The notes below the pieces were generated by a model that saw nothing but the letters and a program-made list of their open reading frames with translations, had not been told where the DNA came from and made no database searches. A DNA stretch of 64,000 nucleotides from Rhodococcus qingshengii (GTDB lineage Bacteria > Actinomycetota > Actinomycetes > Mycobacteriales > Mycobacteriaceae), in the NCBI RefSeq assembly GCF_021025955.1, contig NZ_JAJNCL010000011.1, positions 1 to 64,000 on the forward strand. Reading direction: 5' to 3'. The position numbers and the translations under genes were made by a program. Positions 17,148 to 26,449 of this stretch are shown in pieces (positions within the stretch are counted from its first letter, which is position 1; every line of letters starts with the position of its first letter).

Positions 17148-17825
17148 ATGAGCCCTAAGAGCAGCACACTTGCTCTCGGAATAGCGTCACTGATCACTGC
17201 TGCACTCGTCCTGTCCGGATGCAGTAGTTCGGAAAGCGGCGACGCCGTCTCCAGTGAGACCACCACTTCCGAAAGTTCTGCATCCTCGCCGTCGGCCGCT
17301 GCCGCGACGCCGACTTTGCGGGACGGGACACCGTTCATCGGCGAGCGGACGACGATCGAGACCGGCAACGACCCCGAAGCGCCGAGCATCAGCGTCAGCC
17401 TCCCGTCAAGTTGGACCCAAGGCGAGAACATCCCCGCCGGGGTTACGGATGCGTTGTCCAGCAACAGCCGGGAACCCAGTGGTTTCATGCCGAACACCAC
17501 CGTGAAGGTCGAAAACCACAGCACCGCAACAAAAGACGAGGTTCTTGCCGCTGAGCGTGAAACGATCGCCACCCTCGACGGGTGGACCGAAGTGAAGTAC
17601 ACCGAGATCGACGTCGACGGACAGCAGGGGTTCCGCCTCTCCGGAACCTGGACCGCCCCAAACCTGGGCGTTCCGCTCTACGCCGTCATGACAGTCGTCG
17701 CTTACCAAGCCGACGACAACTCGCCGGTCTACTTGGTCAGCTTCGCAAACCAGTTCACCGATACGACAAACATGCAGACGTCCAACCAGGTGGAAGAAAT
17801 CAACACTTCCATCGAATTCGGCTAA
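17148..17825 (+). CDS. LpqN/LpqT-like lipoprotein
   Basis: This 225-residue exported lipoprotein begins at ATG 17148. Its lipobox VLSGC places the lipidated Cys at residue 25, followed by a Ser/Thr/Glu-rich linker to about residue 58. The remaining domain (TPFIGERTTIETGNDPEAPS onward) resembles the mycobacterial LpqN/LpqT family, whose members are cell-envelope lipoproteins of limited known function. It lies 77 bp after pxpC and ahead of the iron block, with no obvious link to either. No catalytic residues can be assigned. Confidence 0.7.
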   Translation: MSPKSSTLALGIASLITAALVLSGCSSSESGDAVSSETTTSESSASSPSAAAATPTLRDGTPFIGERTTIETGNDPEAPSISVSLPSSWTQGENIPAGVTDALSSNSREPSGFMPNTTVKVENHSTATKDEVLAAERETIATLDGWTEVKYTEIDVDGQQGFRLSGTWTAPNLGVPLYAVMTVVAYQADDNSPVYLVSFANQFTDTTNMQTSNQVEEINTSIEFG

Positions 17826-18063
17826 GCGCCTGACCGAACAACAATGGCCACTGAGCGAACCGAGGCCACCGCACACTGAGCCGAGCGATCCGCTTGCACG
17901 ACCGGTTCGGGGTCAGCGGGATCAACCGAATCGCCTGCATCACTGGCCACCTCCAGCGTCGTGGCTGTCTGTTTCCGGTGTTTCAGTGGTCTCGGTCGTC
18001 GTCCCGCCGACGTGCAATCTTTTGGCGCGATTGCGCTCCATCGCCCCTGCAACCGCCCGCCAA

Positions 18064-18082
18064 ATAGGAAAGCGTTACCTAA
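18064..18082 (-). promoter_or_regulatory. Probable IdeR/DtxR iron box before araC-type gene
   Basis: Read on the minus strand, the 19 bases are TTAGGTAACGCTTTCCTAT. They match the IdeR/DtxR consensus TTAGGTTAGGCTAACCTAA at 14 of 19 positions. The box covers the expected -35/spacer region of a promoter whose -10 hexamer is TATGAT at 18094-18099. Bound IdeR-Fe(II) would therefore block transcription of the regulator. Confidence 0.65.
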
Positions 18083-18093
18083 GTAGTTCGCGG

Positions 18094-18099
18094 TATGAT
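18094..18099 (+). promoter_or_regulatory. -10 hexamer of a leaderless araC promoter
   Basis: TATGAT ends 6 bp before the ATG at 18106, so transcription is expected to start at or next to the A of the start codon. No Shine-Dalgarno sequence is present, consistent with a leaderless mRNA, which is common in actinobacteria. Confidence 0.5.
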
Positions 18100-18105
18100 C
18101 CACCG

Positions 18106-18903
18106 ATGAGTTCCACAGGATTTCCGTACTGGGCTGTGCCGGCAGGCCGGTACGTTCCGCTCCCTTTCTCCATGACCACGTCCACCATCGGGCGCGATCA
18201 GAAGCGTGCGTGGCGTGAGATCCGCCATCCCGAACACGAACTCCTGTGGGGCGCTTCCGGAGAGATGAGCGCCTACATCGACGACGTTCGTTGGCAGATC
18301 CCACCGACGGTCGGCATGTGGATTCCTGCCGGAACTCCACGGCGCATCACGCTCGGCGCATCCACCGAGGCGCGCTTCACCTACTTCCGGCCCGAGTCGT
18401 TCCCCCACCCGTGGACAAAACCCGCGATCATCGGCATCGACGACGTGGTCAAAACGATGCTCATCCACCTGCACCAGCGAAATATGCCGACCGAGGCTCG
18501 CTTGCGCGCCGAATCAGTAGTCTTCGACACCCTCGCGCCCATCGAGGCAGCCGATGTCGCAGTGCCGATGCCCGCCGATCCCCGGGCCCTTGCCGTTGCA
18601 CGCCGTTTGATCGCCGACCCCGCCGATCAACGAGGGCTTGCCGATTGGGCCTATGTGGTCGGCGGAAGCCCCCGAACCCTGAGCCGCGTGTTCTCTCAGG
18701 GCACGGGGATGTCCTTCACCGAGTGGAGAATTCAAGTTCGCGTCCGCGCTGCGATGTCCTATCTCGCTGCGGGCGTTCCTGTTTCGACGGTAAGCCGCCG
18801 AGTCGGATACGAAACCCCCAGCGCCTTCACCAGCGTGTTCCGCAAGGTCACCGGACGGACACCGAAGAACTATTACTCGGACGCGTGCGAATTGTCGGCC
18901 TAG
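18106..18903 (+). CDS. AraC-family transcriptional regulator, probably iron-responsive
   Basis: This 265-residue protein, started at ATG 18106 from the promoter geometry, has a cupin-like N-terminal domain (about 20-110; HELLWGASGEM, IPAGTPRRI) and a C-terminal AraC double helix-turn-helix (about 165-262) ending in RVGYETPSAFTSVFRKVTGRTP. The iron box over its promoter and the neighbouring siderophore transport genes suggest a second-tier iron regulator. Examples are RipA of Corynebacterium glutamicum, which is DtxR-controlled, or siderophore-sensing activators of uptake genes. Which of the two applies is not visible from sequence. Confidence 0.85.
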   Translation: MSSTGFPYWAVPAGRYVPLPFSMTTSTIGRDQKRAWREIRHPEHELLWGASGEMSAYIDDVRWQIPPTVGMWIPAGTPRRITLGASTEARFTYFRPESFPHPWTKPAIIGIDDVVKTMLIHLHQRNMPTEARLRAESVVFDTLAPIEAADVAVPMPADPRALAVARRLIADPADQRGLADWAYVVGGSPRTLSRVFSQGTGMSFTEWRIQVRVRAAMSYLAAGVPVSTVSRRVGYETPSAFTSVFRKVTGRTPKNYYSDACELSA

Positions 18904-18904
18904 C

Positions 18905-18965
18905 TGGTCAGAAGCATCGGTTGGTCAAAATCATCAGCCGTCAGAATCATCAGCCGGTCAGAACC
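18905..18965. repeat. Degenerate 16-18-bp tandem array between araC and the siderophore-binding gene
   Basis: Three to four imperfect copies related to GGTCAGAATCATCAGCC fill the gap between two convergent genes and run into the last codons of the binding-protein gene. Copies begin at about 18905, 18922, 18940 and 18956. Confidence 0.7.
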
Positions 18966-19947
18966 CGTTCATCTTCGAAACCAGTTCCGCGAAGGCGTAT
19001 TTGACACTCAGCGACGTGGGTGAAGCCAGTGCCATGACTCGGGCCAGACCGAGCTGCTGAATCAGCCTGCCGTCCTTGACTGCCGGCAGGTCGGCAAACA
19101 ACTTGTCTCCCATCAATCCAGGGAGTCCCTGCCCGCTCGCATCGTTGAGCACGATAACGTCCGCATCCAGTTCGTTGTACTGTTCACGCGATGCGGTCAC
19201 CGACCCCTGCGTGTCGCCGCACAGCTCTGCGCTTCCGGCCGACTGCTTCAGTCCGAGCTGGGTCATCAGGATGACTCTGCCGTCGTCGGCGCAGTAATTG
19301 GTGAGGCCGTCGATGTTTCCCGAGAGGAAGGTCAGCGTCTTCCCGTTCAGATCCGGGGAGCCCGCAGCCAGGTCGGCTATGGATTCGTCGGTTTCCTCGA
19401 TCAGCTCAGCCGCCCGCTTCGGTTGACCGAGCACTGAACCGATGGTCGACAACTGCTCCTGCCACGTAGTCGCCCATGCGGTCTCCTTGAACGGAATCGT
19501 GGGTGCGATCTGAGTCAGACGTGCATAGTCGTCTTCGGTGATTCCCGAGACCACCGCGATGATCACGTCCGGCTCCAACGCCAGGATCTGCTCGAACGGC
19601 ACACCGGAAGTGCTGTCGAGCAACGCGGGTACGGTATCGCCCAACAATTCTTCGTCCCACGGCAGGATTCCGCTCTCCAAGCCTGCCCCACTGAACGACT
19701 CCATGGCGACGGGCGTCTTACCCAGTGCGAGGACCGAATCCTGGCTGTTCCAACCGATGGTCACGATCCGCTGAGGTTCGGTCTCAATGGAGGTCGAGCC
19801 GTACGCGTGGTCGATGGTGGCCGGCAGCGCGCCGGTCTCGGCCAACTGCGTCGTATCCTCCTACGCAGTTGACTCGGTGCTGCTCTGGCAGCCTGCGAGC
19901 AGGGCAATCGCGGCCAAAGCAGCCACTATTCGGGTAGTGCATTTCAT
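18958..19947 (-). pseudogene. Iron-siderophore ABC substrate-binding lipoprotein gene interrupted by an in-frame TAG
   Basis: From ATG 19947 the frame reads a clean lipoprotein signal peptide (MKCTTRIVAALAAIALLAGC, Cys at codon 20). It continues for eight codons, then meets TAG at 19861-19863. The same frame then continues for nearly 300 codons as a FepB/FhuD-type siderophore-binding protein (RIVTIGWNSQDSVLALGKTP, ALEPDVIIAVV). One base change (CAG to TAG) would explain this. AGGAGG directly at the stop, 11 bases before a TTG at 19845, could allow reinitiation. The product would then lack signal peptide and lipid anchor. A sequencing error is the alternative. There is no adjacent permease for import, so partners lie elsewhere. 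Confidence 0.8.
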
Positions 19948-19996
19948 CTTCTGTCAGCTCTCTTCGCAAACGTACTTGTTTCGACCAGGCAGGTAT

Positions 19997-20029
19997 ATCG
20001 AGACCTGATCCCGGTAATGGGGTCTCGAT
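19997..20029. promoter_or_regulatory. 9-bp inverted repeat in divergent intergenic region
   Basis: ATCGAGACC (19997-20005) and its exact complement GGTCTCGAT (20021-20029) flank 15 bases between the divergent siderophore-binding gene and the ABC transporter pair. It may be an operator for the AraC-type regulator or an RNA hairpin in the leader of the transporter mRNA. No IdeR box is recognisable in this gap. Confidence 0.35.
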
Positions 20030-20146
20030 GCTCCATCTGTCCGCTGCCGCGTAGCCCTTGGCATCTACGAGCACTTTCCGTACCTCCACCGGCTCTACCG
20101 TAGAACTGCACAACGAGTGTTCGGATCTGGGCGAGGAGTTTCACGA

Positions 20147-21775
20147 GTGTCAGCGCTGTCCGAAACTCGTACCGCTCCGATGGAGATGATCAGAACCGGT
20201 TCGTTCTCCTCCGGACGCGGCCCACGACTGGTTGCAGCCGTCACCGGGCAGGCGTCCTACCAGGTTGCTCAAGCTCTCATTCCGGTGCTGATCGGCACCG
20301 TCGTCGACCGAGCAATCGGAAAGTCCGACAGCACGGCACTTCTCGTGTGGCTGGCGGTGCTGAGCGCTCTGTTCATCGGACTCGCCCTGTCGTGGCGCAT
20401 CGCGGTCCGCCTGAACACACAGGTCTTCGTCTACGGCGAACACGACCTAAGACTGAACGCTGCCAGACGGGTACTCGACGCCAGGGGCATGCAAGCTCAG
20501 CGTTCGACGGGTGAAGTTCTTACCATCTCCACTTCGGACGCCTCACACGTCTCGGGCTTCTCTTGGGTTGTCGCCGAGCAAGGCTCAGCTTTTGCAGGGC
20601 TTGCTGCGGCGGTGATTTCGCTTGCCTTTGTATCGTGGCCGCTCGCACTGATCGTCGTCCTCATCACGGCTGCGCAGCTCGTATTCATCCACAAGATCAG
20701 CGGTCCACTGGACGAGCGTGTATATGCAGAGCAGAAGAAGGCAGCAGAGGCAGGCATGCTTGCAACTGATTTCACACTCGGACTGCGAGTACTCAAAGGC
20801 TTCGGAGCCGAGCCCACTGCTCTCTCTCGATACGTCCATGCGAGCCGGGAGTCGATGAAAGCAGCGATCCGGACGGTCAGGGCAATGTCCAGTCTGACCG
20901 CGCTCAACTCAGGGGTCTCCGCGGTGGTACTGGCGTCAGTCGCATTGGGAGCCGCGTGGATGGCGCATCAAGGCACGATCACCGTGGGTAACTTCGTCAC
21001 CGTGGTCGGCCTGAGCAGAGTGATTGCCGGTCCGATGGAAACGCTGGGGTTCTTCGGTGCCGAACTCGCTGCCAAGCGGGGCTCCGCGCGCAGACTGTCC
21101 GAACTCCTGGCCGAACCGCACCTGATCGATTCGCTGCTCTCCACGGCCTCGGTCAGCTCCGACAGAAGTGAAGACGCCCTGCTGATTTCGACCGACGACG
21201 GAACCGTCGTCTCAGCTCGCCGCGGAGAAGTGGTGGGCGTGCGCGCCGACGATTCCGCTCACCGACTGGCACGACAACTCGCCTATCAGACCCCGCTCGT
21301 CCCCGACTGCTACTTCGTATTCGGGACCGATGCAACCGAACTCGGTCCGGACGGAGTTCGCGATCAGGTGTTCGTCTCCGCCCATGAAGGAACCGTGTTC
21401 ACCGGCACCGTCTTCGACAATCTGGCCGCACCGAGCGTCGACTCGTCGGCAATGACGTCATCTGCACTCGACGACGTGTTGACGCATCTGCCCGACGGCC
21501 ACCTCTCCGAGGTAGGTGAGCAAGGAAAGAAGCTCTCCGGGGGTCAACGCCAACGCCTTCTCCTCGCCCGCGCTCTCCATCAACCCCAGCCGATCCTGGT
21601 CCTCCACGAACCCACCACTTCCGTGGATTCTGTTACCGAGCATCGAATTGCACACTCACTGAGAAACTTTCCCGACAAGGCCATTGTGGTGATCACCTCG
21701 AGTCCGACCTTGCTCCATTCGTGTGACCGTGTCGTGACGATCGACGGCGACGCTCGGGACGGAGACTCGCTGTGA
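20147..21775 (+). CDS. ABC exporter half-transporter with degenerate ATP site (subunit 1)
   Basis: This 542-residue half-transporter starts at GTG 20147, with GAGGAG eight bases upstream. Six membrane segments span about residues 20-310, followed by a nucleotide-binding domain. The Walker A loop is lost (GVRADDSAHR in place of GxxGxGKS/T). Walker B has His for Asp (ILVLHEP), and the switch His is replaced (VITSSP). The signature LSGGQRQRL is intact. It can therefore contribute only the signature half of an ATP site. Its partner, overlapping by 4 bp, has the opposite defects. The iron-related context suggests siderophore transport, comparable to IrtAB-type half-transporters; the substrate is unproven. 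Confidence 0.85.
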   Translation: MSALSETRTAPMEMIRTGSFSSGRGPRLVAAVTGQASYQVAQALIPVLIGTVVDRAIGKSDSTALLVWLAVLSALFIGLALSWRIAVRLNTQVFVYGEHDLRLNAARRVLDARGMQAQRSTGEVLTISTSDASHVSGFSWVVAEQGSAFAGLAAAVISLAFVSWPLALIVVLITAAQLVFIHKISGPLDERVYAEQKKAAEAGMLATDFTLGLRVLKGFGAEPTALSRYVHASRESMKAAIRTVRAMSSLTALNSGVSAVVLASVALGAAWMAHQGTITVGNFVTVVGLSRVIAGPMETLGFFGAELAAKRGSARRLSELLAEPHLIDSLLSTASVSSDRSEDALLISTDDGTVVSARRGEVVGVRADDSAHRLARQLAYQTPLVPDCYFVFGTDATELGPDGVRDQVFVSAHEGTVFTGTVFDNLAAPSVDSSAMTSSALDDVLTHLPDGHLSEVGEQGKKLSGGQRQRLLLARALHQPQPILVLHEPTTSVDSVTEHRIAHSLRNFPDKAIVVITSSPTLLHSCDRVVTIDGDARDGDSL

Positions 21776-23553
21776 CTGCTACCCTTCCGGATGCATCTGC
21801 TGTTCCGGTTGCATCGGCCCTGCCGATCGCGTCGACCAAGCAGACCGTCCGCGCATTGATCGCATTGCTTCGGCCACGCAAGCGAGCGCTCGCACTCACG
21901 ACCGTCGTACTTCTCTCCGCTACGGCCTGCGGCCTGTCCACCCCCGCGCTGCTCGGACTCATGGTCGATGCGGTCACGGAGGGCAAACCGTTTGTCTCAC
22001 TTCTACATATCACCGCGTTCATACTCGGCGCAGCGGCCGCAGGAGTTGCACTGACTTGGTGGAGCACACAGCTTCTCGCGAATGTCGCGCAGAACGTGCT
22101 GGCCGATCTTCGTGAGGACGTGTTCGCCGCTACGCTCGCACAGCCGTCGTCGCTGGTCGAGGAAGCCGGAACCGGTGATCTGATTTCCCGAGTCTCGGGT
22201 GACGTCGAAGCGGTCAACACCGTCATCGCTCGGGTGCTACCCGCAACGGTGTCTGCCCTGTTCATGATTTCATTGACGCTTGTCGGTGTGGGAGTGATCG
22301 ACTGGCGCTTCACCCTGGCCATCGTTGCGGTCGCGCCGATCCACTATTTCGCTCTTCGTCATTTCCTCCGACGCTCCGGACCCGTCTACCGACGCTCTCG
22401 AGCTGCGCAGGCCAGGCGGGGACAGCAGCTCATCGAAACTCTCGGTGGCGCAGGCACTGTCACTGCCTTACGGCGAGCTGACGAGCACATCGGCCGAATC
22501 GCCGCGACCTCCGAGCATGCCATCAGCTTCGACATGCAGGCAGTTCGACTGCGCACCAACTTCTTCGCTCAACTGAACGGTGCCGAACTGCTCGGATTGG
22601 CCGCCGTCCTGAGCGTAGGCTACTGGCTCGTGACCACGGGATCGGTGTCTATCGGCGCCGCTACTGCCGCCGCGCTCTACTTCCACAGTCTGTTCAGCCC
22701 CATCGCGGTATTTCTCTCCAACATCGACGAATTGCAGGATGCGGGTGCCAGCTTGGCTCGCCTGATCGGTGTCACCGCGATGTCCGGACGTCCTTCGAGC
22801 ATTCCTGCCCCGGCTCGGTCCGAACCCATCGGCGTCGAGGTGGACCGGGTTTCTTACTCGTACAACAACTCCACTCCGGTCATCGATTCGATCTCGATCG
22901 CCATCGCACCGGGGGAACGAATCGCCGTCGTCGGCAGCAGTGGTGCCGGAAAGACCACGCTTGCCAAACTGATTGCCGGCATCATTCCCGTCGGGGACGG
23001 GCACATCACCGTCGACGGCACACCGATTGACGACCTGAGTGATGCCGAACTTCGGCACAAAGTCGTCCTGGTCAGCCAGGAAGTTCACGTGTTCGTCGGG
23101 ACGATCGCCGACGATCTCCGGTTGTGCGCACCCGATTCGGACGATGCGAAGATCACCGAAGTCGTCGAAACGATGAAAGCTCAATGGATTCACGAGCTTC
23201 CGGAGGGACTCGAGACCCGAGTCGGGGCCGGCGGGTACCAATTGACGGCAGCGCAGGCACAGCACATAGCCCTCGTCCGACTGGCTCTGCTCGATCCACC
23301 CGTCGTCATCCTCGACGAGGCCACTGCCGAAGCCGGAACCACCGCAGCAGGTCTACTCGATCAGGCGGCCGAGCTCGCGGTCAGCGGCAGGACTGCCGTG
23401 GTGATCGCGCACCGCCTGAGCCAAGCAGTCCGCGCCGATCGGATACTCGTCATGAGCGGTGGCCGCGTAGTCGAGAGCGGGACACATGACGAACTGATCG
23501 GCGCGGACGGTTCCTACGCTGCATTGTGGGAAGCCTGGTCGGTACGGAGCTAG
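21772..23553 (+). CDS. ABC exporter half-transporter (subunit 2), catalytic Walker site
   Basis: This 593-residue partner starts at a GTG overlapping the subunit 1 stop. Six membrane segments lie in about residues 30-320. The ATPase domain has intact Walker A (GSSGAGKTT), Walker B (VVILDEAT) and switch His (VVIAHRLS). Its signature is LTAAQ instead of LSGGQ, and the D-loop is altered (AEAGT). Combined with subunit 1, this leaves exactly one complete composite ATP site, made of this protein's Walker motifs and the partner's signature. It probably forms an obligate heterodimer in the cytoplasmic membrane. Confidence 0.86.
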   Translation: MTATLPDASAVPVASALPIASTKQTVRALIALLRPRKRALALTTVVLLSATACGLSTPALLGLMVDAVTEGKPFVSLLHITAFILGAAAAGVALTWWSTQLLANVAQNVLADLREDVFAATLAQPSSLVEEAGTGDLISRVSGDVEAVNTVIARVLPATVSALFMISLTLVGVGVIDWRFTLAIVAVAPIHYFALRHFLRRSGPVYRRSRAAQARRGQQLIETLGGAGTVTALRRADEHIGRIAATSEHAISFDMQAVRLRTNFFAQLNGAELLGLAAVLSVGYWLVTTGSVSIGAATAAALYFHSLFSPIAVFLSNIDELQDAGASLARLIGVTAMSGRPSSIPAPARSEPIGVEVDRVSYSYNNSTPVIDSISIAIAPGERIAVVGSSGAGKTTLAKLIAGIIPVGDGHITVDGTPIDDLSDAELRHKVVLVSQEVHVFVGTIADDLRLCAPDSDDAKITEVVETMKAQWIHELPEGLETRVGAGGYQLTAAQAQHIALVRLALLDPPVVILDEATAEAGTTAAGLLDQAAELAVSGRTAVVIAHRLSQAVRADRILVMSGGRVVESGTHDELIGADGSYAALWEAWSVRS

Positions 23554-23586
23554 ATCCCGCCAGACTCACCTGCAAGCTGTTACAAC

Positions 23587-24564
23587 TCAGCTGCTACGAC
23601 GCCTGCGGGCGATGTCCGCGAGGACAACTCCGGCGGCAACCGACGCGTTGAGCGACTCGACCGGACCGGCCATCGGAATCGAGAGGATCGCGTCGCAGTT
23701 CTCGCGGACGAGACGTGAAAGACCCTTGCCCTCGGAACCGACCACGATCACCACGGGACCGCTGCCGTCGAAATCGTCGAGAGTGGTGTCGCCGCCGGCG
23801 TCGAGACCGACAACCTGAACACCCTTCGACGCCCAGTCCTTGAGCGTGCGAGTGAGGTTGGTGGCCCTCGCAATCGGCAGACGAGCGGCAGCGCCGGCGC
23901 TGGTACGCCAAGCAACAGCACTCACGCTCGCGCTACGACGCTCCGGAATCACGACGCCGTGTCCACCGAAAGCTGCGACCGAGCGCACAACGGCACCCAG
24001 GTTGCGGGGATCGGTGATGTTGTCCAGCGCGACGAGCAGCGGCGGCTCGGCGTGCTTACGCGCCTCGGACAGAAGATCGTCCGGGTGCGCGTAGCGGTAC
24101 GGCGGAACCTGCAGAGCGATGCCCTGGTGAAGACCGTTGGCGCTGAGGCGATCCAGATCCGAGCGCGGCACCTCGAGGATGGAGATACCGGCGTCGGCAG
24201 CCCGCTGAACAGATTCCTTCAACCGGTCGTCGCTCTCGGTACCGACAGCCACCCACAGCGCCGTCGCCGGAACACCCGCGCGCAGGCACTCCACCACCGG
24301 GTTGCGACCGAGCACGGTCTCGGGACCGTCGAGAACCTTACGGCCCGGACCCGGACGGCCACCGCGGCCCTGGTTCTGCTTCTCGTCGGCCCGGGCGGCG
24401 CGCGCTGCACGCTTCGCCGCGGGGTGCTTCGTGCGTGCCTCGGCGGGAGGCGTAGCACCGCGGCCGGCGAGACCACGCTTGTGCTGGCCACCGGAACCGG
24501 CAACCTGGCCCTTCTTGGTGCCGCCCTTACGGACTGCGCCGCGCCTGCTCGAGTTTCCAGCCAT
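23587..24564 (-). CDS. rlmB: 23S rRNA (guanosine-2'-O)-methyltransferase, TrmH/SpoU family
   Basis: This 325-residue SPOUT methyltransferase has a Lys/Arg/Gly-rich N-terminal extension (residues 1-75), then a substrate-binding domain starting at [12 protein letters not shown]. The C-terminal knotted domain contains [33 protein letters not shown] and [12 protein letters not shown], the three SpoU motifs. It corresponds to M. tuberculosis Rv3579c and to RlmB, which methylates G2251 of 23S rRNA. It follows cysS by 2 bp, making it the last gene of the carD-side operon ispD-ispF-cysS-rlmB. Confidence 0.93.
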   Translation of the reverse strand: MAGNSSRRGAVRKGGTKKGQVAGSGGQHKRGLAGRGATPPAEARTKHPAAKRAARAARADEKQNQGRGGRPGPGRKVLDGPETVLGRNPVVECLRAGVPATALWVAVGTESDDRLKESVQRAADAGISILEVPRSDLDRLSANGLHQGIALQVPPYRYAHPDDLLSEARKHAEPPLLVALDNITDPRNLGAVVRSVAAFGGHGVVIPERRSASVSAVAWRTSAGAAARLPIARATNLTRTLKDWASKGVQVVGLDAGGDTTLDDFDGSGPVVIVVGSEGKGLSRLVRENCDAILSIPMAGPVESLNASVAAGVVLADIARRRRSS

Positions 24565-24566
24565 TG

Positions 24567-25961
24567 TTACTGCCCTGCCTTAAGGGACCATTCGGGTCCG
24601 TCGGGAGTATCGGTTACTTCGATACCCGCCTTGATGAGGCGATCGCGGACCTCGTCCGCCACCGCCCAGTTCTTTTCCGTACGTGCCTGCTGCCGACGAT
24701 CGAGATCGGCCCGCACCAACACGTCCAAAGCTTCCATTGCCGTCTCGGTGTCGCCACCGGACTGCGTCCAATGCTCGTCGAGTGGGTCGACACCCAGGAT
24801 CGCGAGCATGGCCCGCACCTGGCCGGCAGCCACCCGAGCCGCGTCGAGATCACCGGCAGCGAGCGCGGAATTACCCTCGCTCGCCTTGCCGTGGATCTCG
24901 GCCAACGCGATCGGCACCGACAGGTCGTTGTCGAGAGCCGCCGCGAAACCTTCGGTCCACGTACCGATTTCGACGCCACCTGCACGCTTGTGTGTGCGCA
25001 GGACAAACGACTCGAGCCCTTGGTAGGACTTCGCACTTTCGTCCAATGCCTCGTCCGAGTACTCGAGGTTGGAACGGTAGTGCGCACTACCGAGGTAGTA
25101 CCGAAGTTCTTGCGGGCGAACCTTCCTGAGCACGTTCGGCACCGAGAGAACATTGCCCAACGACTTGGACATCTTCTCGCCACTCATCGTGACCCAGCCG
25201 TTGTGCAGCCAGTACTGAGCGAAATCGTCGCCGGCGCACTTGGCCTGAGCGATTTCGTTCTCGTGGTGAGGGAAGACGAGATCGCGTCCACCGCAATGGA
25301 TGTCAAATGCCGCGCCGAGGTAGAACTCCGCCATGGCCGAGCACTCGAGGTGCCAGCCCGGACGGCCGGGTCCCCACGGCGTGGGCCACGAGGGCTCACC
25401 GGGCTTGACGGCCTTCCACAGAGTGAAGTCGCGTGGATCGCGCTTTCCTTCGGCAGCACTCTCGCCCTGATGAACGTCGTCGAGTTTGTGGCCGGACAGT
25501 GCGCCGTACTCGGGGTAGCTCTGCACGTCGAAGTAGACGTCACCGCCCGCCGCGTACGCGTGGCCGTTCTCGATCAGGCGTTCCATCATCTCGACCATCT
25601 GCGTCACGTGGCCGGTGGCCCGCGGTTCGATGGACGGCGGCAGCACACCCAATTGGTCGTACGCCCACGTGAACGAACGCTCGAACGTCGTCGCCCACTC
25701 CCACCAAGGTCGGCCGGCGTCGGCGGCCTTGTTGAGGATCTTGTCGTCGATGTCCGTCACGTTGCGCACGAAAGCAACGTCGTTGCCGTGCGCCAACAGC
25801 CAGCGTCGCAGCACGTCGAAAGCGACGCCGCTCCGAACGTGTCCGATGTGAGGGTCGCCCTGAACTGTCGCCCCACACAGGTACACCGATGCATGTCCGG
25901 GGGCCAACGGAACAAAATCCCGAAGGGCCCGCGTACCGGTGTCGTATAGGCGCAGGGTCAC
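24567..25961 (-). CDS. cysS: Cysteinyl-tRNA synthetase
   Basis: The 464-residue class I synthetase starts at GTG 25961. It has the zinc/cysteine site start YLCGATVQ, the HIGH motif as PHIGHVRSG (about 37-45), the zinc-site [14 protein letters not shown], and KMSKSLGN (about 270). Length and motifs fit CysS; the shorter mycothiol ligase MshC lacks the C-terminal anticodon region that is present here. It charges tRNA-Cys. The gene corresponds to Rv3580c and sits between ispF and rlmB with very short gaps. Confidence 0.96.
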   Translation of the reverse strand: MTLRLYDTGTRALRDFVPLAPGHASVYLCGATVQGDPHIGHVRSGVAFDVLRRWLLAHGNDVAFVRNVTDIDDKILNKAADAGRPWWEWATTFERSFTWAYDQLGVLPPSIEPRATGHVTQMVEMMERLIENGHAYAAGGDVYFDVQSYPEYGALSGHKLDDVHQGESAAEGKRDPRDFTLWKAVKPGEPSWPTPWGPGRPGWHLECSAMAEFYLGAAFDIHCGGRDLVFPHHENEIAQAKCAGDDFAQYWLHNGWVTMSGEKMSKSLGNVLSVPNVLRKVRPQELRYYLGSAHYRSNLEYSDEALDESAKSYQGLESFVLRTHKRAGGVEIGTWTEGFAAALDNDLSVPIALAEIHGKASEGNSALAAGDLDAARVAAGQVRAMLAILGVDPLDEHWTQSGGDTETAMEALDVLVRADLDRRQQARTEKNWAVADEVRDRLIKAGIEVTDTPDGPEWSLKAGQ

Positions 25962-25972
25962 GACCAGCGATC

Positions 25973-26449
<477 letters not shown>

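Noticed and set aside
17826-18063. Possible small minus-strand gene between the LpqN-like gene and the AraC regulator
   Set aside because: The frame has no start with a ribosome-binding site and no recognisable motif; apart from the promoter elements near 18064-18099 I see nothing in this stretch.
20147-23553. Both ABC subunits as pseudogenes because of their lost ATPase motifs
   Set aside because: The frames are intact, the genes overlap by 4 bp, and the losses are exactly complementary, which is expected for a functional asymmetric heterodimer rather than decay.
24564-25949. 461-codon plus-strand open frame
   Set aside because: It is antisense to cysS, which has intact HIGH and KMSKS motifs; the long open frame reflects codon bias.
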